A stretch of DNA of 22,547 nt, taken from VRUE01 sp035605155 (GTDB taxonomy: Bacteria > Actinomycetota > Thermoleophilia > Solirubrobacterales > 70-9). Under the pieces are notes generated by a model, which made no database searches, was not told the origin of the DNA, and saw nothing but the letters and a program-made list of their open reading frames with translations. Within the stretch, counting starts at the first letter, position 1; each line of letters begins with the position of its first letter. The DNA lies in NCBI GenBank assembly GCA_035605155.1, contig DATNHC010000096.1, positions 1 to 22,547 on the forward strand, given 5' to 3'. Both the position numbers and the translations under genes were made by a program. This document shows positions 8,186 to 15,126 of this stretch, in pieces.

Positions 8186-8337
8186 GAGCGCGGGACCCTA
8201 GACGAATCGCGGCGCCGGGCCAGCACCGTACGCAGGGCAAGGGCGAAGTCGATCGCGAAAGCGAGGCCGCGACCCAGAGGCCCGGTCACCAGCCAGGCCC
8301 TGGCATGCGTCAGCACGGCAGCGGCTCTCCTACTCAT
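8182..8337 (-). CDS. Small 51-aa putative membrane protein, coupled between two genes
   Basis: Too short for routine ORF lists. It reads MSRRAAAVLTHARAWL, then VTGPLGRGLAFAIDFALAL and RTVLARRRDSSRVPRS. It therefore has a basic N-terminus, one amphipathic to hydrophobic helix (about residues 15-39) and a strongly basic tail, consistent with a small membrane-bound protein with the positive end inside. Its ATG overlaps the stop of the upstream fusion gene (GATGAGTAG), and its TGA is embedded in the GTGA start of tig, so it bridges both neighbours exactly with no spare bases. That arrangement makes chance occurrence unlikely. Function unknown. Conservation in relatives would settle whether it is translated. 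Confidence 0.65.
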   Translation of the reverse strand: MSRRAAAVLTHARAWLVTGPLGRGLAFAIDFALALRTVLARRRDSSRVPRS

Positions 8338-9838
8338 CGTTCGCGTATTCCAGCAGGGAGGAGTCGACCAGCCACTCGACCGGGGCGCGATCGTCGGTGT
8401 AGACCTCGCCGCCGGGGAGCCGTGGCGAGAGAGCGGCGGCCGCCTCGCGGGCCAGGAGCCGCAGGGCAGGCGGCAGCGAAGCGGCGCTGCGCTCGAGGCG
8501 CCCGGCCGAGAGCGGACCCTCCCCCGCCACCAGCAGCGTGTTCGTCGACTCGATCGGGTGGCGCAGGACGGTCGGGAAGGCAGCGGCGATCGTGCGGCCG
8601 AGGACCGTCTCCAGCTCCTCGCTGCCCTCCGGGTGCCCGACGTTGACGATCAGCACGCCGCGCGGAGCGAGGCGGTCGCGGGCAAGCTCGAAGAACTCCC
8701 GGGTGGCGAGGTAAAAGGGAATGTATGGCTGGCGATAGGCGTCGACCATGATCGCGTCGTAACCGCCGGCCGAACGACGCAGCCAGGGCCGTGCGTCCTC
8801 GGCGAAGGTGCGCATGCGCGGGTTGCGCAGATCGAAATAGCGCCGGCCCAGCTCGGTCAGCTCGGCGTCGATCTCGACCGCGTCGACTGCCGTGCGCGGA
8901 AAGAAGTGGCCGAAGGCGCGGGCCACGGTGCCGGCGCCGTTGCCGAGAATCGCAATTCGACGCGGCGGCTCAGATGCGGCGGCGAAGGGCAGCACGAGGT
9001 GGCCGTCCCAGTAGTCCCCGGTGAGGTAGCTGCCCGGTCTGTAGAGCGAGTGCACCGCCTGGCCCTCGTTCAGCTCCAGCACCCGCGTCCCGTCGGGCCG
9101 TTCGACCACGCGGGCGTACTCGTGAGTCGTCTCCACCTCGCGCAGGACGCGGCCGGTGTCGGCGGCCTTGATCGGGCCGACCGGCAACGAGACGACCACC
9201 GCGAGCAGAGCCGGGACGGCGAGGAAGCGCCAATCGAGGCCCGCCACCGCGACGAGGGCCAGAGCGAGGGCGAACACCAGGAAGGTGCGCTGGGTGCCGA
9301 GCAGCGGAATCAGCAGCAATGCCGCCAGCATCGTGCCGAGCAGCGAGCCGGCGGTCGAGGTCGCATAGAGCCTGCCGACCACCTCGCCGGCTCGGTCGAC
9401 CTCGGCAACCGCGAGGCGTGCTGCCCAGGGCGCGGCGGCGCCGAGCAGGGTCACCGGCACCGCGACGAGCGCGAGCACGCCGAAGAGCGAGCCGGCAAAG
9501 CCGCCGACCGAGACGCTGTCGAAGGCGTCGACGGAGAAGCCGAGGAAGGGCCGTGCCGCAAAGGGGACCGCGGCGATCAGCACCGCTGCAGCAAGGACCA
9601 GCAGGCAAAGGCCGCGCATCTGCGGGTGGCGGTCCGCCGCCCGGCCGCCGAGCCAGTAGCCGACCGAGAGGGCGACGAGCACGACGCCGATCGTGTTCGC
9701 CCAGACCACGGTCGAGGCGCCGAAGTAGGGCGCCAGCAGCCGCGCCGCGGCGATCTCGGCCCCGAGGCTGGCAGCGCCGACGACGAAGACCAGCAGCGTC
9801 AGCAGCCGGCGCTCAGACGGGGTCGCGCTCGCGCTCAT
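8330..9838 (-). CDS. Membrane protein fused to spermidine synthase-like methyltransferase fold
   Basis: From the ATG at 9838 it encodes 502 residues. The first half holds about seven to eight membrane helices (LLTLLVFVVGAASLGAEIAAARLLAPYFGAS onwards), with the AARLLAPYFG motif typical of fused MFS/spermidine-synthase-like proteins. The second half is a polyamine aminopropyltransferase fold with the nucleotide-binding loop ILGNGAGTVARAFGHFFP, the acidic VDAVEIDAEL strand end and DAYRQPYIPFYLATREFF. The standard GGGDG loop is changed to GNGAG, and the two aspartates that hold spermidine synthase substrates are not clearly conserved, so true spermidine synthesis is doubtful. The longer in-frame reading to 10000 overlaps the ctaG-like gene and is Ser/Pro-rich noise. 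It overlaps the preceding gene by 26 bases and the smORF by 8. Confidence 0.85.
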   Translation of the reverse strand: MSASATPSERRLLTLLVFVVGAASLGAEIAAARLLAPYFGASTVVWANTIGVVLVALSVGYWLGGRAADRHPQMRGLCLLVLAAAVLIAAVPFAARPFLGFSVDAFDSVSVGGFAGSLFGVLALVAVPVTLLGAAAPWAARLAVAEVDRAGEVVGRLYATSTAGSLLGTMLAALLLIPLLGTQRTFLVFALALALVAVAGLDWRFLAVPALLAVVVSLPVGPIKAADTGRVLREVETTHEYARVVERPDGTRVLELNEGQAVHSLYRPGSYLTGDYWDGHLVLPFAAASEPPRRIAILGNGAGTVARAFGHFFPRTAVDAVEIDAELTELGRRYFDLRNPRMRTFAEDARPWLRRSAGGYDAIMVDAYRQPYIPFYLATREFFELARDRLAPRGVLIVNVGHPEGSEELETVLGRTIAAAFPTVLRHPIESTNTLLVAGEGPLSAGRLERSAASLPPALRLLAREAAAALSPRLPGGEVYTDDRAPVEWLVDSSLLEYANDE

Positions 9839-10727
9839 CCGCCCCACCGACGATTCGCTCCTCGAGCAGCGCCCCATGGCCGGCGGCGACGGCGCGTTGG
9901 GCACGGCGCTCGTCGAGGGCGAAGCCGCGCTGCTCGGCGAGCTCGAGCAAGCGCTGCTTCTCGGTGCCTTCCCTGGCCACCTCGAAGAAGACCCAGGCAA
10001 GCACGCCGAGAGCGAGGAAGGTCCCCTCGACCATCATGATCACGCCCGCCGTGCTCTGGTCGGCAAGCGCCGAGATGCCCCAGTAGCGCTCGCCCGGGGC
10101 GTAGATCGGGTAGAGGACGCTGCCCGACCACATCAACACGTTGCCGAGGATCGCCCCGGCGAAGCGCACGGCGATCACGTAGCCGACCTTCCAGGCGGCC
10201 GTGAACCACTCCGGCTTGGGCAGCGGGCCGAAGACAGGCATCCACATCAGGCAGCCGAAGAAAAGGAAGCTGGCGTGCTCGAGGGCGTGCGCCGGGGCGC
10301 CGCCGTAGGCGGCTTCGTAGAGCGCCGGCACGTGCCAGAGGTAGAAGTTGAGCGCCCAGAGCGGCAGGGCGACGAGTGGGTGGGCGAGGACCTGGAGCCG
10401 GTTGAGGGCGCGAATCGCGAGCAGCGGCTGCAGCAGCGATTTGCTCAGGCCGAGGACGAGCAGCAGCGAGGCGAGATCGCCGATCAGCAGGTGCTCGCCC
10501 ATGTGGGCGACGACCAGCTCCTCGGAGATGTGACCGATCGGGCTGAAGAGGGCGATCGCAATCAGCGCCAGGCCGGAGCCGAAGCAGGCCTGGCGCCAGC
10601 GCGGCACCGGCCGCCCGTCCCAGGAAAGGGTCATCGCCCGGTGCCAGTAGAGAATCGCGGCAGCGGTGATCGGCACCACCTCAAGCGGCGCAAAGAGGCC
10701 GGCGACGTGGGCGGCTGGCAGGCTCAC
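9813..10727 (-). CDS. CtaG-like cytochrome c oxidase assembly membrane protein
   Basis: Seven-helix membrane protein of the caa3-type CtaG family (COX assembly, copper-associated), 304 residues from the GTG at 10727. Recognisable family pieces are the HMGEHLLIGDLASLLLVLG helix with its histidines, LWALNFYLWHVPALYEAAY, HALEHASFLFFGCLMWMPVFGP and the DQSTAGVIMMVEGTF helix. The cytoplasmic tail is charged. The start was chosen because the reading upstream of 10727 is an Arg-rich leader (RRRRSRSRQ) that overlaps the divergent GH15 gene. TTG at 10730 is an alternative. No oxidase subunit gene is in the window. It is the first gene of a run of overlapping minus-strand genes that leads into tig. Confidence 0.88.
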   Translation of the reverse strand: MSLPAAHVAGLFAPLEVVPITAAAILYWHRAMTLSWDGRPVPRWRQACFGSGLALIAIALFSPIGHISEELVVAHMGEHLLIGDLASLLLVLGLSKSLLQPLLAIRALNRLQVLAHPLVALPLWALNFYLWHVPALYEAAYGGAPAHALEHASFLFFGCLMWMPVFGPLPKPEWFTAAWKVGYVIAVRFAGAILGNVLMWSGSVLYPIYAPGERYWGISALADQSTAGVIMMVEGTFLALGVLAWVFFEVAREGTEKQRLLELAEQRGFALDERRAQRAVAAGHGALLEERIVGGADERERDPV

Positions 10728-10777
10728 CAAGCCAGCGTAGCGCCGCGCTTTGGGCCGGCGACGGTGGCAGCCGGTGG

Positions 10778-10783
10778 TAGCTT
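10778..10783 (+). promoter_or_regulatory. Putative -10 box of the GH15 gene
   Basis: TAGCTT nine bases before the GTG at 10793, inside the 9-mer GGTAGCTTG that also precedes the GNAT gene. No Shine-Dalgarno sequence is seen. It lies in a 65-bp gap shared with the divergent ctaG-like gene. Confidence 0.35.
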
Positions 10784-10792
10784 GGCGCGACC

Positions 10793-12685
10793 GTGAGCGC
10801 CGGCGACGACCGCTTTCCACCGATCGGCTCCTACGGCTTCCTCTCCGATTGCCACACCAGCGCCCTGGTCTCCTATGACGGCGCCGTCGAGTGGCTCTGC
10901 CTGCCGCGCTTCGACTCCCCCAGCGCCTTCGGTGCGATCCTCGACCGCGGCGCCGGTCACTTCAAGCTCGGCCCAAGCGGAGTCGTGGTGCCGATCAGCC
11001 GCCGCTACGAGCCGGGCACCCTGGTGATCGAGACGACCTGGGTGACGGACAGCGGCTGGGTCGTCGTCCACGACCTGCTCTCGATCGCCGAGTGGGCGCC
11101 CGAGGGCGACGGACGCGGTCGCCCTCGAACCGCACATGAGTCCGACAACTCGCTGTTGCGCCTGATGACCTGTGTCGACGGCGAAGTCGAGATGCAGATG
11201 GAGTGCGTGCCGCGCTTCGCCTACGGGGCCGAGGCGGCGAGCTGGAGGGGCGGCGAGCTGGGTGAGGCGATGGCCCGTGGAGGTGGCACCGAGCTGCATC
11301 TGACCAGCGACATGGAGCTCTCGATCGACGGCGGCGCAGCCCGCGGCAGACTGCACCTGCGCGAGAACGAGAGCGGCTTCTGCGCGATCACCTGGGGGAA
11401 CAGCGACCTGGGCGGGCCACGCAGCGCGCCGGAGGCGCTCGAGCGACTCGACTCGACCGAAGAGTTCTGGCGCCGGTGGCTGCGCGCCGGCGACTTTCCC
11501 GACCACCCCTGGCGCATCCACCTGCAGCGCTCGGCGCTGGTGCTGAAGGGCCTCACCTACACGCCAAGCGGCGCGATCCTCGCCGCGCCGACGACCTCGC
11601 TGCCCGAGACTCCCGGAGGCGAACGCAACTGGGACTATCGCTTCAGCTGGATCCGCGACTCGACCTTCAGCCTCTGGGCGCTGCACACGCTGGGCTTCGA
11701 CCAGGAGGCACGCGACTTCATGCGCTTCATCGTCAACGTCTGCATGGAGAGCCCAGACCTGCAGATCATGTACGGGATCGGCGGCGAGAAGGACCTCGCC
11801 GAGCGCACGCTCGACCACCTCGGCGGCTACGGCGGCGCCCGGCCGGTGCGGATCGGCAACGGCGCCTACGACCAGCGCCAGAACGACGTCTGGGGAGCGC
11901 TGCTCGACTCGATCTACCTGCACGAGAAGGCGCTGCGGGGCACCGGCACTCCCGCCGACCGGCAGCTGATCCGCCACCAGGTGGAAGCGGCGATCGCCGC
12001 CTGGGAGCATCCCGACCAGGGGATCTGGGAGTCGCGCGGCGAGCCGCAGCACTACGTCTCCTCGAAGCTGATGATCTGGGTCGCGGTAGACCGCGGCGCC
12101 CGCCTGGCAAGCAGCCTCGGCTTCGACGACGTCGCCGAGAAGTGGGAGGGCACGGCGACGCGGATGCGGGAGGAGATCCTCGAGCGGGGCGTGCGCGACG
12201 GGGTCTTCCGCCAGCACTACGACACCGACGCGCTCGACGCATCGACGCTCTTGGTCCCGCTGCTGCGCTTTCTCCCCCCCGGCGATTCCCGCGTCCACGC
12301 CACGGTTGAGGCGATCGCCAGCGAGCTGACCGCGCACGGCCTTGTCCTCCGCTACAAGGTCGAGGAGACCGACGACGGCCTTCAGGGGGAGGAGGGAACC
12401 TTCCTGATCTGCTCCTTCTGGCTCGTCTCGGCGCTCTCGGAGATCGGCGAGCAGCGACGCGCTCGGGCCCTTTGCGAGCGCCTGCTCGAGCTGGCCGGCT
12501 GGCTCGACCTCTACGGCGAGGAGCTGGAGATGCCCAGCGGCCGTCACCTCGGCAACTTCCCCCAGGCCTTCACCCACCTGGCGTTGATCAATGCCGTCTC
12601 CCACGTGATCGCCGACGAGCAGCGTGCCGACGGCGGGGCGACTGCCGTCTTCACCGAGATGGGCGGCATCCGCGAGGACGCCTGA
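10793..12685 (+). CDS. Glycoside hydrolase family 15 enzyme (glucoamylase/trehalase type)
   Basis: Inverting alpha-glucosidase of the GH15 fold, 630 residues, cytoplasmic because no signal peptide is present. The N-terminal beta-sandwich starts PPIGSYGFLSDCHTSALVS with the conserved VEWLCLPRFDSPSAFGAIL. The (alpha/alpha)6 barrel begins near residue 240 with YTPSGAILAAPTTSLPE and GGERNWDYRFSWIRDS. The probable general acid is E413 (DQGIWESRGEP) and the general base is in QGEEGTFLICSFW (E533/E534). Actinobacterial proteins with this layout include characterised GH15 trehalases, so trehalose is as likely a substrate as malto-oligosaccharides. The sequence alone does not decide. The GTG start has a -10-like box nine bases upstream. 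Confidence 0.93.
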   Translation: MSAGDDRFPPIGSYGFLSDCHTSALVSYDGAVEWLCLPRFDSPSAFGAILDRGAGHFKLGPSGVVVPISRRYEPGTLVIETTWVTDSGWVVVHDLLSIAEWAPEGDGRGRPRTAHESDNSLLRLMTCVDGEVEMQMECVPRFAYGAEAASWRGGELGEAMARGGGTELHLTSDMELSIDGGAARGRLHLRENESGFCAITWGNSDLGGPRSAPEALERLDSTEEFWRRWLRAGDFPDHPWRIHLQRSALVLKGLTYTPSGAILAAPTTSLPETPGGERNWDYRFSWIRDSTFSLWALHTLGFDQEARDFMRFIVNVCMESPDLQIMYGIGGEKDLAERTLDHLGGYGGARPVRIGNGAYDQRQNDVWGALLDSIYLHEKALRGTGTPADRQLIRHQVEAAIAAWEHPDQGIWESRGEPQHYVSSKLMIWVAVDRGARLASSLGFDDVAEKWEGTATRMREEILERGVRDGVFRQHYDTDALDASTLLVPLLRFLPPGDSRVHATVEAIASELTAHGLVLRYKVEETDDGLQGEEGTFLICSFWLVSALSEIGEQRRARALCERLLELAGWLDLYGEELEMPSGRHLGNFPQAFTHLALINAVSHVIADEQRADGGATAVFTEMGGIREDA

Positions 12686-12702
12686 GCGTCTAGAGACAAA
12701 AC

Positions 12703-12715
12703 ATTGTCAGACAAT
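12703..12715. promoter_or_regulatory. Palindromic operator ATTGTC-A-GACAAT
   Basis: A perfect 6-bp inverted repeat with a one-base centre, AT-rich against a GC-rich background, 29 bases before the regulator start and just upstream of its -10. A winged-helix dimer would bind such a site, so autoregulation of the adjacent gene is the simplest reading. It could also act on the end of the GH15 transcript. Confidence 0.55.
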
Positions 12716-12730
12716 AGATTTCATTTGCTC

Positions 12731-12736
12731 TATATT
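12731..12736 (+). promoter_or_regulatory. Putative -10 box of the regulator gene (leaderless)
   Basis: TATATT, eight bases before the ATG at 12745, with no Shine-Dalgarno sequence between. A TTGTCA at 12704-12709 overlaps the operator but is 21 bases away, too long for a classical -35, so the -35 element is uncertain. Confidence 0.5.
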
Positions 12737-12744
12737 GCCGCGAC

Positions 12745-13086
12745 ATGGCAACCAGAGCTCGTCCCAAGGCAAATGACATGTTCACTGCGCTCGCTCATCC
12801 CCTGCGGCGGGAGATCCTGCGCCGGATGCTCGCCCAAAAACGCGAGACCAGCCCGCGCGACCTGGCCGTCGGCCTCTCCGAGCCGCTCAGCGCGCTCAGC
12901 TACCACGTGCGCGTCCTGGCGGAGTGCGACGCGGTCAAGCTGGTCCGCACCAAACAGATCCGCGGCTCGACCCAGCACTTCTACCGCCCGGCGATCAAGC
13001 TGGAGTGGGCACGACTTGCGCTGGCTGCCCCGGAGCAACGCACGCGCAAGAGGAAAAAGAACAGGCCGGGGGACGAGAACCGCTGA
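12745..13086 (+). CDS. Winged-helix transcriptional regulator (ArsR-like)
   Basis: A 113-residue DNA-binding protein. FTALAHPLRREILRRML is the classic first helix of the ArsR/helix-turn-helix_20 family. SPRDLAVGLSEPLSALSYHVRVLAECDAVKLV is the helix-turn-helix with the typical S-x-Y-H-V-x-x-L recognition helix, and RTKQIRGSTQHFYRP is the wing. No cysteine or histidine metal site of the ArsR type is seen, so the signal is unknown. The C-terminus is a very basic tail (RTRKRKKNRPG). The ATG start follows a TATATT box by eight bases, and a perfect palindromic operator lies upstream, suggesting self-repression and a leaderless transcript. The next small gene starts 22 bases after the stop. Confidence 0.9.
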   Translation: MATRARPKANDMFTALAHPLRREILRRMLAQKRETSPRDLAVGLSEPLSALSYHVRVLAECDAVKLVRTKQIRGSTQHFYRPAIKLEWARLALAAPEQRTRKRKKNRPGDENR

Positions 13087-13108
13087 GGCCCGCCTTTACC
13101 AGGCAGTC

Positions 13109-13387
13109 GTGAGTCGCAGCGAGGAGATCCGCAGCACCAGGGCGCAGGACGCCGCAATCGAGTCCGCTGTTCTGCAGCAGGTCCTCGATCTGCATCCCAC
13201 CGTCCTGACGGTCGCCGAGCTGGCCCGCGAGATGGGTGAGGCCGGCGAGCGCTCGGCGGGCAGGGACGCGATCGAGCGCGCGGTCCGCGATCTGTCGGGC
13301 GCCGGCCTCCTGCACAGCAGCGATGCGTTCGTCCTGCCCAGTCGCGCGGCGTTGCGCTTCGATGAGCTGCTCGGCGGTGGCTCGTGA
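13109..13387 (+). CDS. Small 92-aa putative winged-helix protein
   Basis: Not recognised as a named family. From GTG at 13109 it reads VSRSEEIRSTRAQDAAIESAV and then LQQVLDLHPTVLTVAELAREMG, a likely helix-turn-helix. It continues with DAIERAVRDLSGAGLLHSSDAFVLPSRAALRFDELL, which looks like a recognition helix and wing with the pattern seen in small transcription regulators. The longer frame open from 12704 runs through the preceding regulator in another frame and is not real there. No strong ribosome-binding site is seen. It lies 22 bases downstream of the ArsR-like gene, so the two are probably co-transcribed and may act together. Confidence 0.65.
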   Translation: MSRSEEIRSTRAQDAAIESAVLQQVLDLHPTVLTVAELAREMGEAGERSAGRDAIERAVRDLSGAGLLHSSDAFVLPSRAALRFDELLGGGS

Positions 13388-13442
13388 CGGTCGCCAAGCG
13401 GTTGATCCCAGGCCGATGCGCGGGTGGGTCGTCACGGGGATA

Positions 13443-13572
13443 GCGGGTGCGCCTCTGCGGGAATTGACACCCCAAGAGCTTTGCTCTTGGGGTGAATCTG
13501 GTGCGCGGCTTCGCCGCGCAGGAACCGGATTGCATAGGCCGCTTCGCGACATTCCCGCAGAGGCGCACCCGC
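13443..13572 (+). repeat. Structured element 3: 22-bp perfect arms around a two-hairpin core
   Basis: The outer arms 13443-13464 and 13551-13572 are perfect reverse complements, and the pairing continues imperfectly to 13437/13578. The core contains hairpin A (13468-13494, 12 bp with a TTT loop) and hairpin B (TGCGCGGC at 13502-13509 with GCCGCGCA at 13513-13520, loop TTC), which is extended by AATCTGG pairing with CCGGATT. Next comes GCCGCTTCGCGACATTC. The core matches that of element 4 in the opposite orientation, while the outer arms do not. Strand is given by the orientation of the core. Confidence 0.8.
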
Positions 13573-13697
13573 CATTCCGTCAAGAGCCAGCCCGAACTAC
13601 GAATCCTCTGCCTTAGAGCGTCCTTCTCGACCCCAAGGTTCATCAGCTTTTAAAGCTCGAGCTCGCCTGGAAGTCCGAGCCATGCTGGCGATCCCCC

Positions 13698-13849
13698 GAG
13701 AGGGAGACTGGCTGTCCTGAGGGCGAATGTCGCGAAGCGGCGGAAATGCAATCCGGTGTCTGCGCGGCCAAAGGCCGCGCTCCTCATCCACCCCACGCGC
13801 GAAGCGCGTGGGGTGTCAATTCGTCCTCAGGACAGCCAGTCTCCCTCTC
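13698..13849 (-). repeat. Structured element 4: 31-bp arms around the same core, opposite orientation
   Basis: The arms 13698-13728 and 13819-13849 pair over 31 bp with one mismatch. Read on the minus strand the core starts GAATTGACACCCC and ends CGCTTCGCGACATTC, as in element 3. Hairpin A is CCCCACGCGC with GCGCGTGGGG in place of CCCCAAGAGC with GCTCTTGGGG: two positions differ and both partners changed together. Hairpin B has one additional pair. ACCGGATTGCAT is identical in both copies. The arm sequence (containing GACTGGCTGTCCTGAGG) has no counterpart in element 3. Confidence 0.8.
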
Positions 13850-13879
13850 CCGGGAACACCAAATCGACCGTCTAGGTGA

Positions 13880-13920
13880 GCGTGGGCCCGGCCGGTCTCG
13901 GCGGGAGGCCGGGCCCACGC
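13880..13920. other. 14-bp perfect GC hairpin
   Basis: GCGTGGGCCCGGCC (13880-13893) is perfectly complementary to 13907-13920, with a 13-base loop. No T-tract follows directly. It could be part of a 5' leader or a structured RNA upstream of the STAS gene. No known RNA family was recognised. Confidence 0.5.
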
Positions 13921-14075
13921 AGCCGCTGACAGGAGCCCTGGCCATTGGAGGGCCCCGGTGACGACGGATTTCCTACATGCGGGTTTTTTTATCGCAAGGG
14001 AGACCATCGACGAGGCCCCAGGCGTTTCGCCTGTCGCTTTGCCAGCCCCACCCTTCAGTAGCATCGCCGGCTGGT

Positions 14076-14426
14076 TTGACGCCCGTTCCGTTCAAAGTAG
14101 GCAGCGAGCAGGCAGCCGGCGCGATCGTCGTCAAGGTCGAGGGGGAGCTCGACATGAACACGGCACGCCAGCTCGAGCGCGAGCTGACGGCCGCCCTCGC
14201 AACAACCGAGCAGGCCCTGCTGATCGATCTGAGTCGTTGTGAATTCATTGACTCCAGCGGGATCGCCCTGATCGTGCGCGCTTGGCAGGAGCGCGACGGC
14301 GATGGGGGCTTCGCGCTTTGCGGTGTCGGCGACCAGGTCGCCCGGGTGCTTGACGTCACCGGCCTGGGCTCGACGATCCCAAGCCATCCCACTCGTGAGA
14401 CCGCGCTCGGCGAGCTCGCCAACTGA
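14076..14426 (+). CDS. STAS-domain anti-sigma-factor antagonist
   Basis: A 116-residue single STAS domain of the SpoIIAA/RsbV type, which frees a sigma factor by binding its anti-sigma kinase and is switched off by serine phosphorylation. GELDMNTARQLERELTAAL is the first half, and IDLSRCEFIDSSGIALIVRAW contains the phosphorylatable serine (Ser60 or Ser61) in the conserved D-S-S-G. GVGDQVARVLDVTGLGSTI completes the domain. TTG at 14076 was chosen because the frame continues upstream to 13977 only as a compositionally odd Pro/Arg/Ser leader. A TAGCAT box lies 11 bases before the TTG. The partner kinase and sigma factor are not in the window. The next gene begins one base after its stop. Confidence 0.85.
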   Translation: MTPVPFKVGSEQAAGAIVVKVEGELDMNTARQLERELTAALATTEQALLIDLSRCEFIDSSGIALIVRAWQERDGDGGFALCGVGDQVARVLDVTGLGSTIPSHPTRETALGELAN

Positions 14427-14427
14427 C

Positions 14428-15126
14428 TTGCGTCGCACTGTTCTCCTGCTCGCCGTTCCGGCGCTCTGCCTGCTTGGCCCCAGCAGCTCCGCCGCTCCCA
14501 CCCGCGACGGCATCTTCATTCGCAGCGCCAACTCCGGCTCGCACCTGCGACTCACGGTTCGGGGGGAGCAGCTCTTCGTCAACGGTCGCATGCAACCCTC
14601 GCCCCCGCAGGGCTGTCGCCTGATGGCAGGCTTGCGCGTCGCGGTCTGCCGGCTGACCGGGACCGGTTCGGTGACAATCGAGATGGGTCCCTCAAACGAC
14701 AAGATCGAGGTGATCGATCGCCTGCCGGTGCCGCTCGTCGCCTATCTCGGATCCGGCTCCGACAAGCTGATCGGCAACGGCGAGCGAGACCTCTGCTATC
14801 CGCAGGGCGCTCGGCGCAATCGCTGCATCGGCAACGGCGGCAACGACGTCTGCATCTCCGGCCCCAAGAACACCGATTGCGTCGGCGGGCCGGGCGACGA
14901 CTACTGCGAGACCAGCAACGGCAGCGACGGCTGCTGGGGCGGCCCCGGCCGGGACGTCTGCGTGATGGGCGGCGGCCAGGACGGCTGCCACGGAGACGCT
15001 GGCAACGACCGTCTGCTCGGCGGCCCGGCGCCGGACCAGCTCTACGGCGGCAGCGGTCACGACTACTGCAACGGCGGCAGCGGGGTCGGACGATCGCATG
15101 CCTGCGAGTCCGGGCCGCGGCGCTGA
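14428..15126 (+). CDS. Secreted cysteine-rich protein with RTX-like repeats
   Basis: 232 residues from TTG at 14428. The N-terminus LRRTVLLLAVPALCLLGPSS is a signal peptide, probably cut near SSA-AP. A beta-rich part (about 25-110) is followed by at least six degenerate glycine/aspartate nonapeptide-like units: LGSGSDKLIGN, GNGGNDVC, GGPGDDYC, GGPGRDVC, GDAGNDRLLGG, GGSGHDYCNGGSG. These resemble the calcium-binding RTX (GGxGxDxLx) repeats, but the hydrophobic position is often cysteine, so about ten cysteines are regularly spaced and disulfides may stabilise the roll. No protease or lipase domain or type I secretion partner is visible. The start is one base after the STAS stop, implying coupling. 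The stop abuts the hydrolase gene on the other strand. Confidence 0.8.
   Translation: MRRTVLLLAVPALCLLGPSSSAAPTRDGIFIRSANSGSHLRLTVRGEQLFVNGRMQPSPPQGCRLMAGLRVAVCRLTGTGSVTIEMGPSNDKIEVIDRLPVPLVAYLGSGSDKLIGNGERDLCYPQGARRNRCIGNGGNDVCISGPKNTDCVGGPGDDYCETSNGSDGCWGGPGRDVCVMGGGQDGCHGDAGNDRLLGGPAPDQLYGGSGHDYCNGGSGVGRSHACESGPRR

Larger units (their letters stand above)
13388..14075. other. 688-bp intergenic region rich in palindromes
   Basis: No credible gene is found. Reading frames here are short, change composition abruptly and coincide with the palindromes. The region holds element 3, a 112-120-base spacer with a short AT palindrome AGCTTTTAAAGCT (around 13648-13660), element 4, a strong GC hairpin (13880-13920) and a run of seven T at 13984-13990 with no hairpin directly before it. 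Near the right end TAGCAT (14059-14064) could be the -10 of the STAS gene. Confidence 0.7.

Noticed and set aside
8330..9838. True spermidine synthase (speE)
   Set aside because: The nucleotide loop is GNGAG rather than GGGDG and the N-terminal half is a membrane domain, so only a spermidine-synthase-like fold is supported.
12704..13108. N-terminal extension of the 92-aa HTH gene to 12704
   Set aside because: It overlaps the ArsR-like gene in another frame and reads as Arg/Ser-rich noise until about 13109.
13597..13791. 64-codon minus-strand ORF in the intergenic region
   Set aside because: It runs from the spacer into an arm and core of element 4, with no ribosome-binding site or recognisable product.
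13443..13849. Retron msr-msd RNA (paired outer arms enclosing hairpins)
   Set aside because: The layout is superficially similar, but no reverse transcriptase gene is present in the window and the two copies sit in opposite orientation.
13880..13990. Intrinsic terminator formed by the GC hairpin and the T7 run
   Set aside because: The T run starts more than 60 bases after the hairpin, and nothing that folds well lies immediately before it.
13977..14075. Upstream ATG for the STAS gene at 13977
   Set aside because: The added 33 residues are Pro/Arg/Ser-rich and unlike any STAS domain. TTG at 14076 sits directly before the domain and behind a -10-like box.
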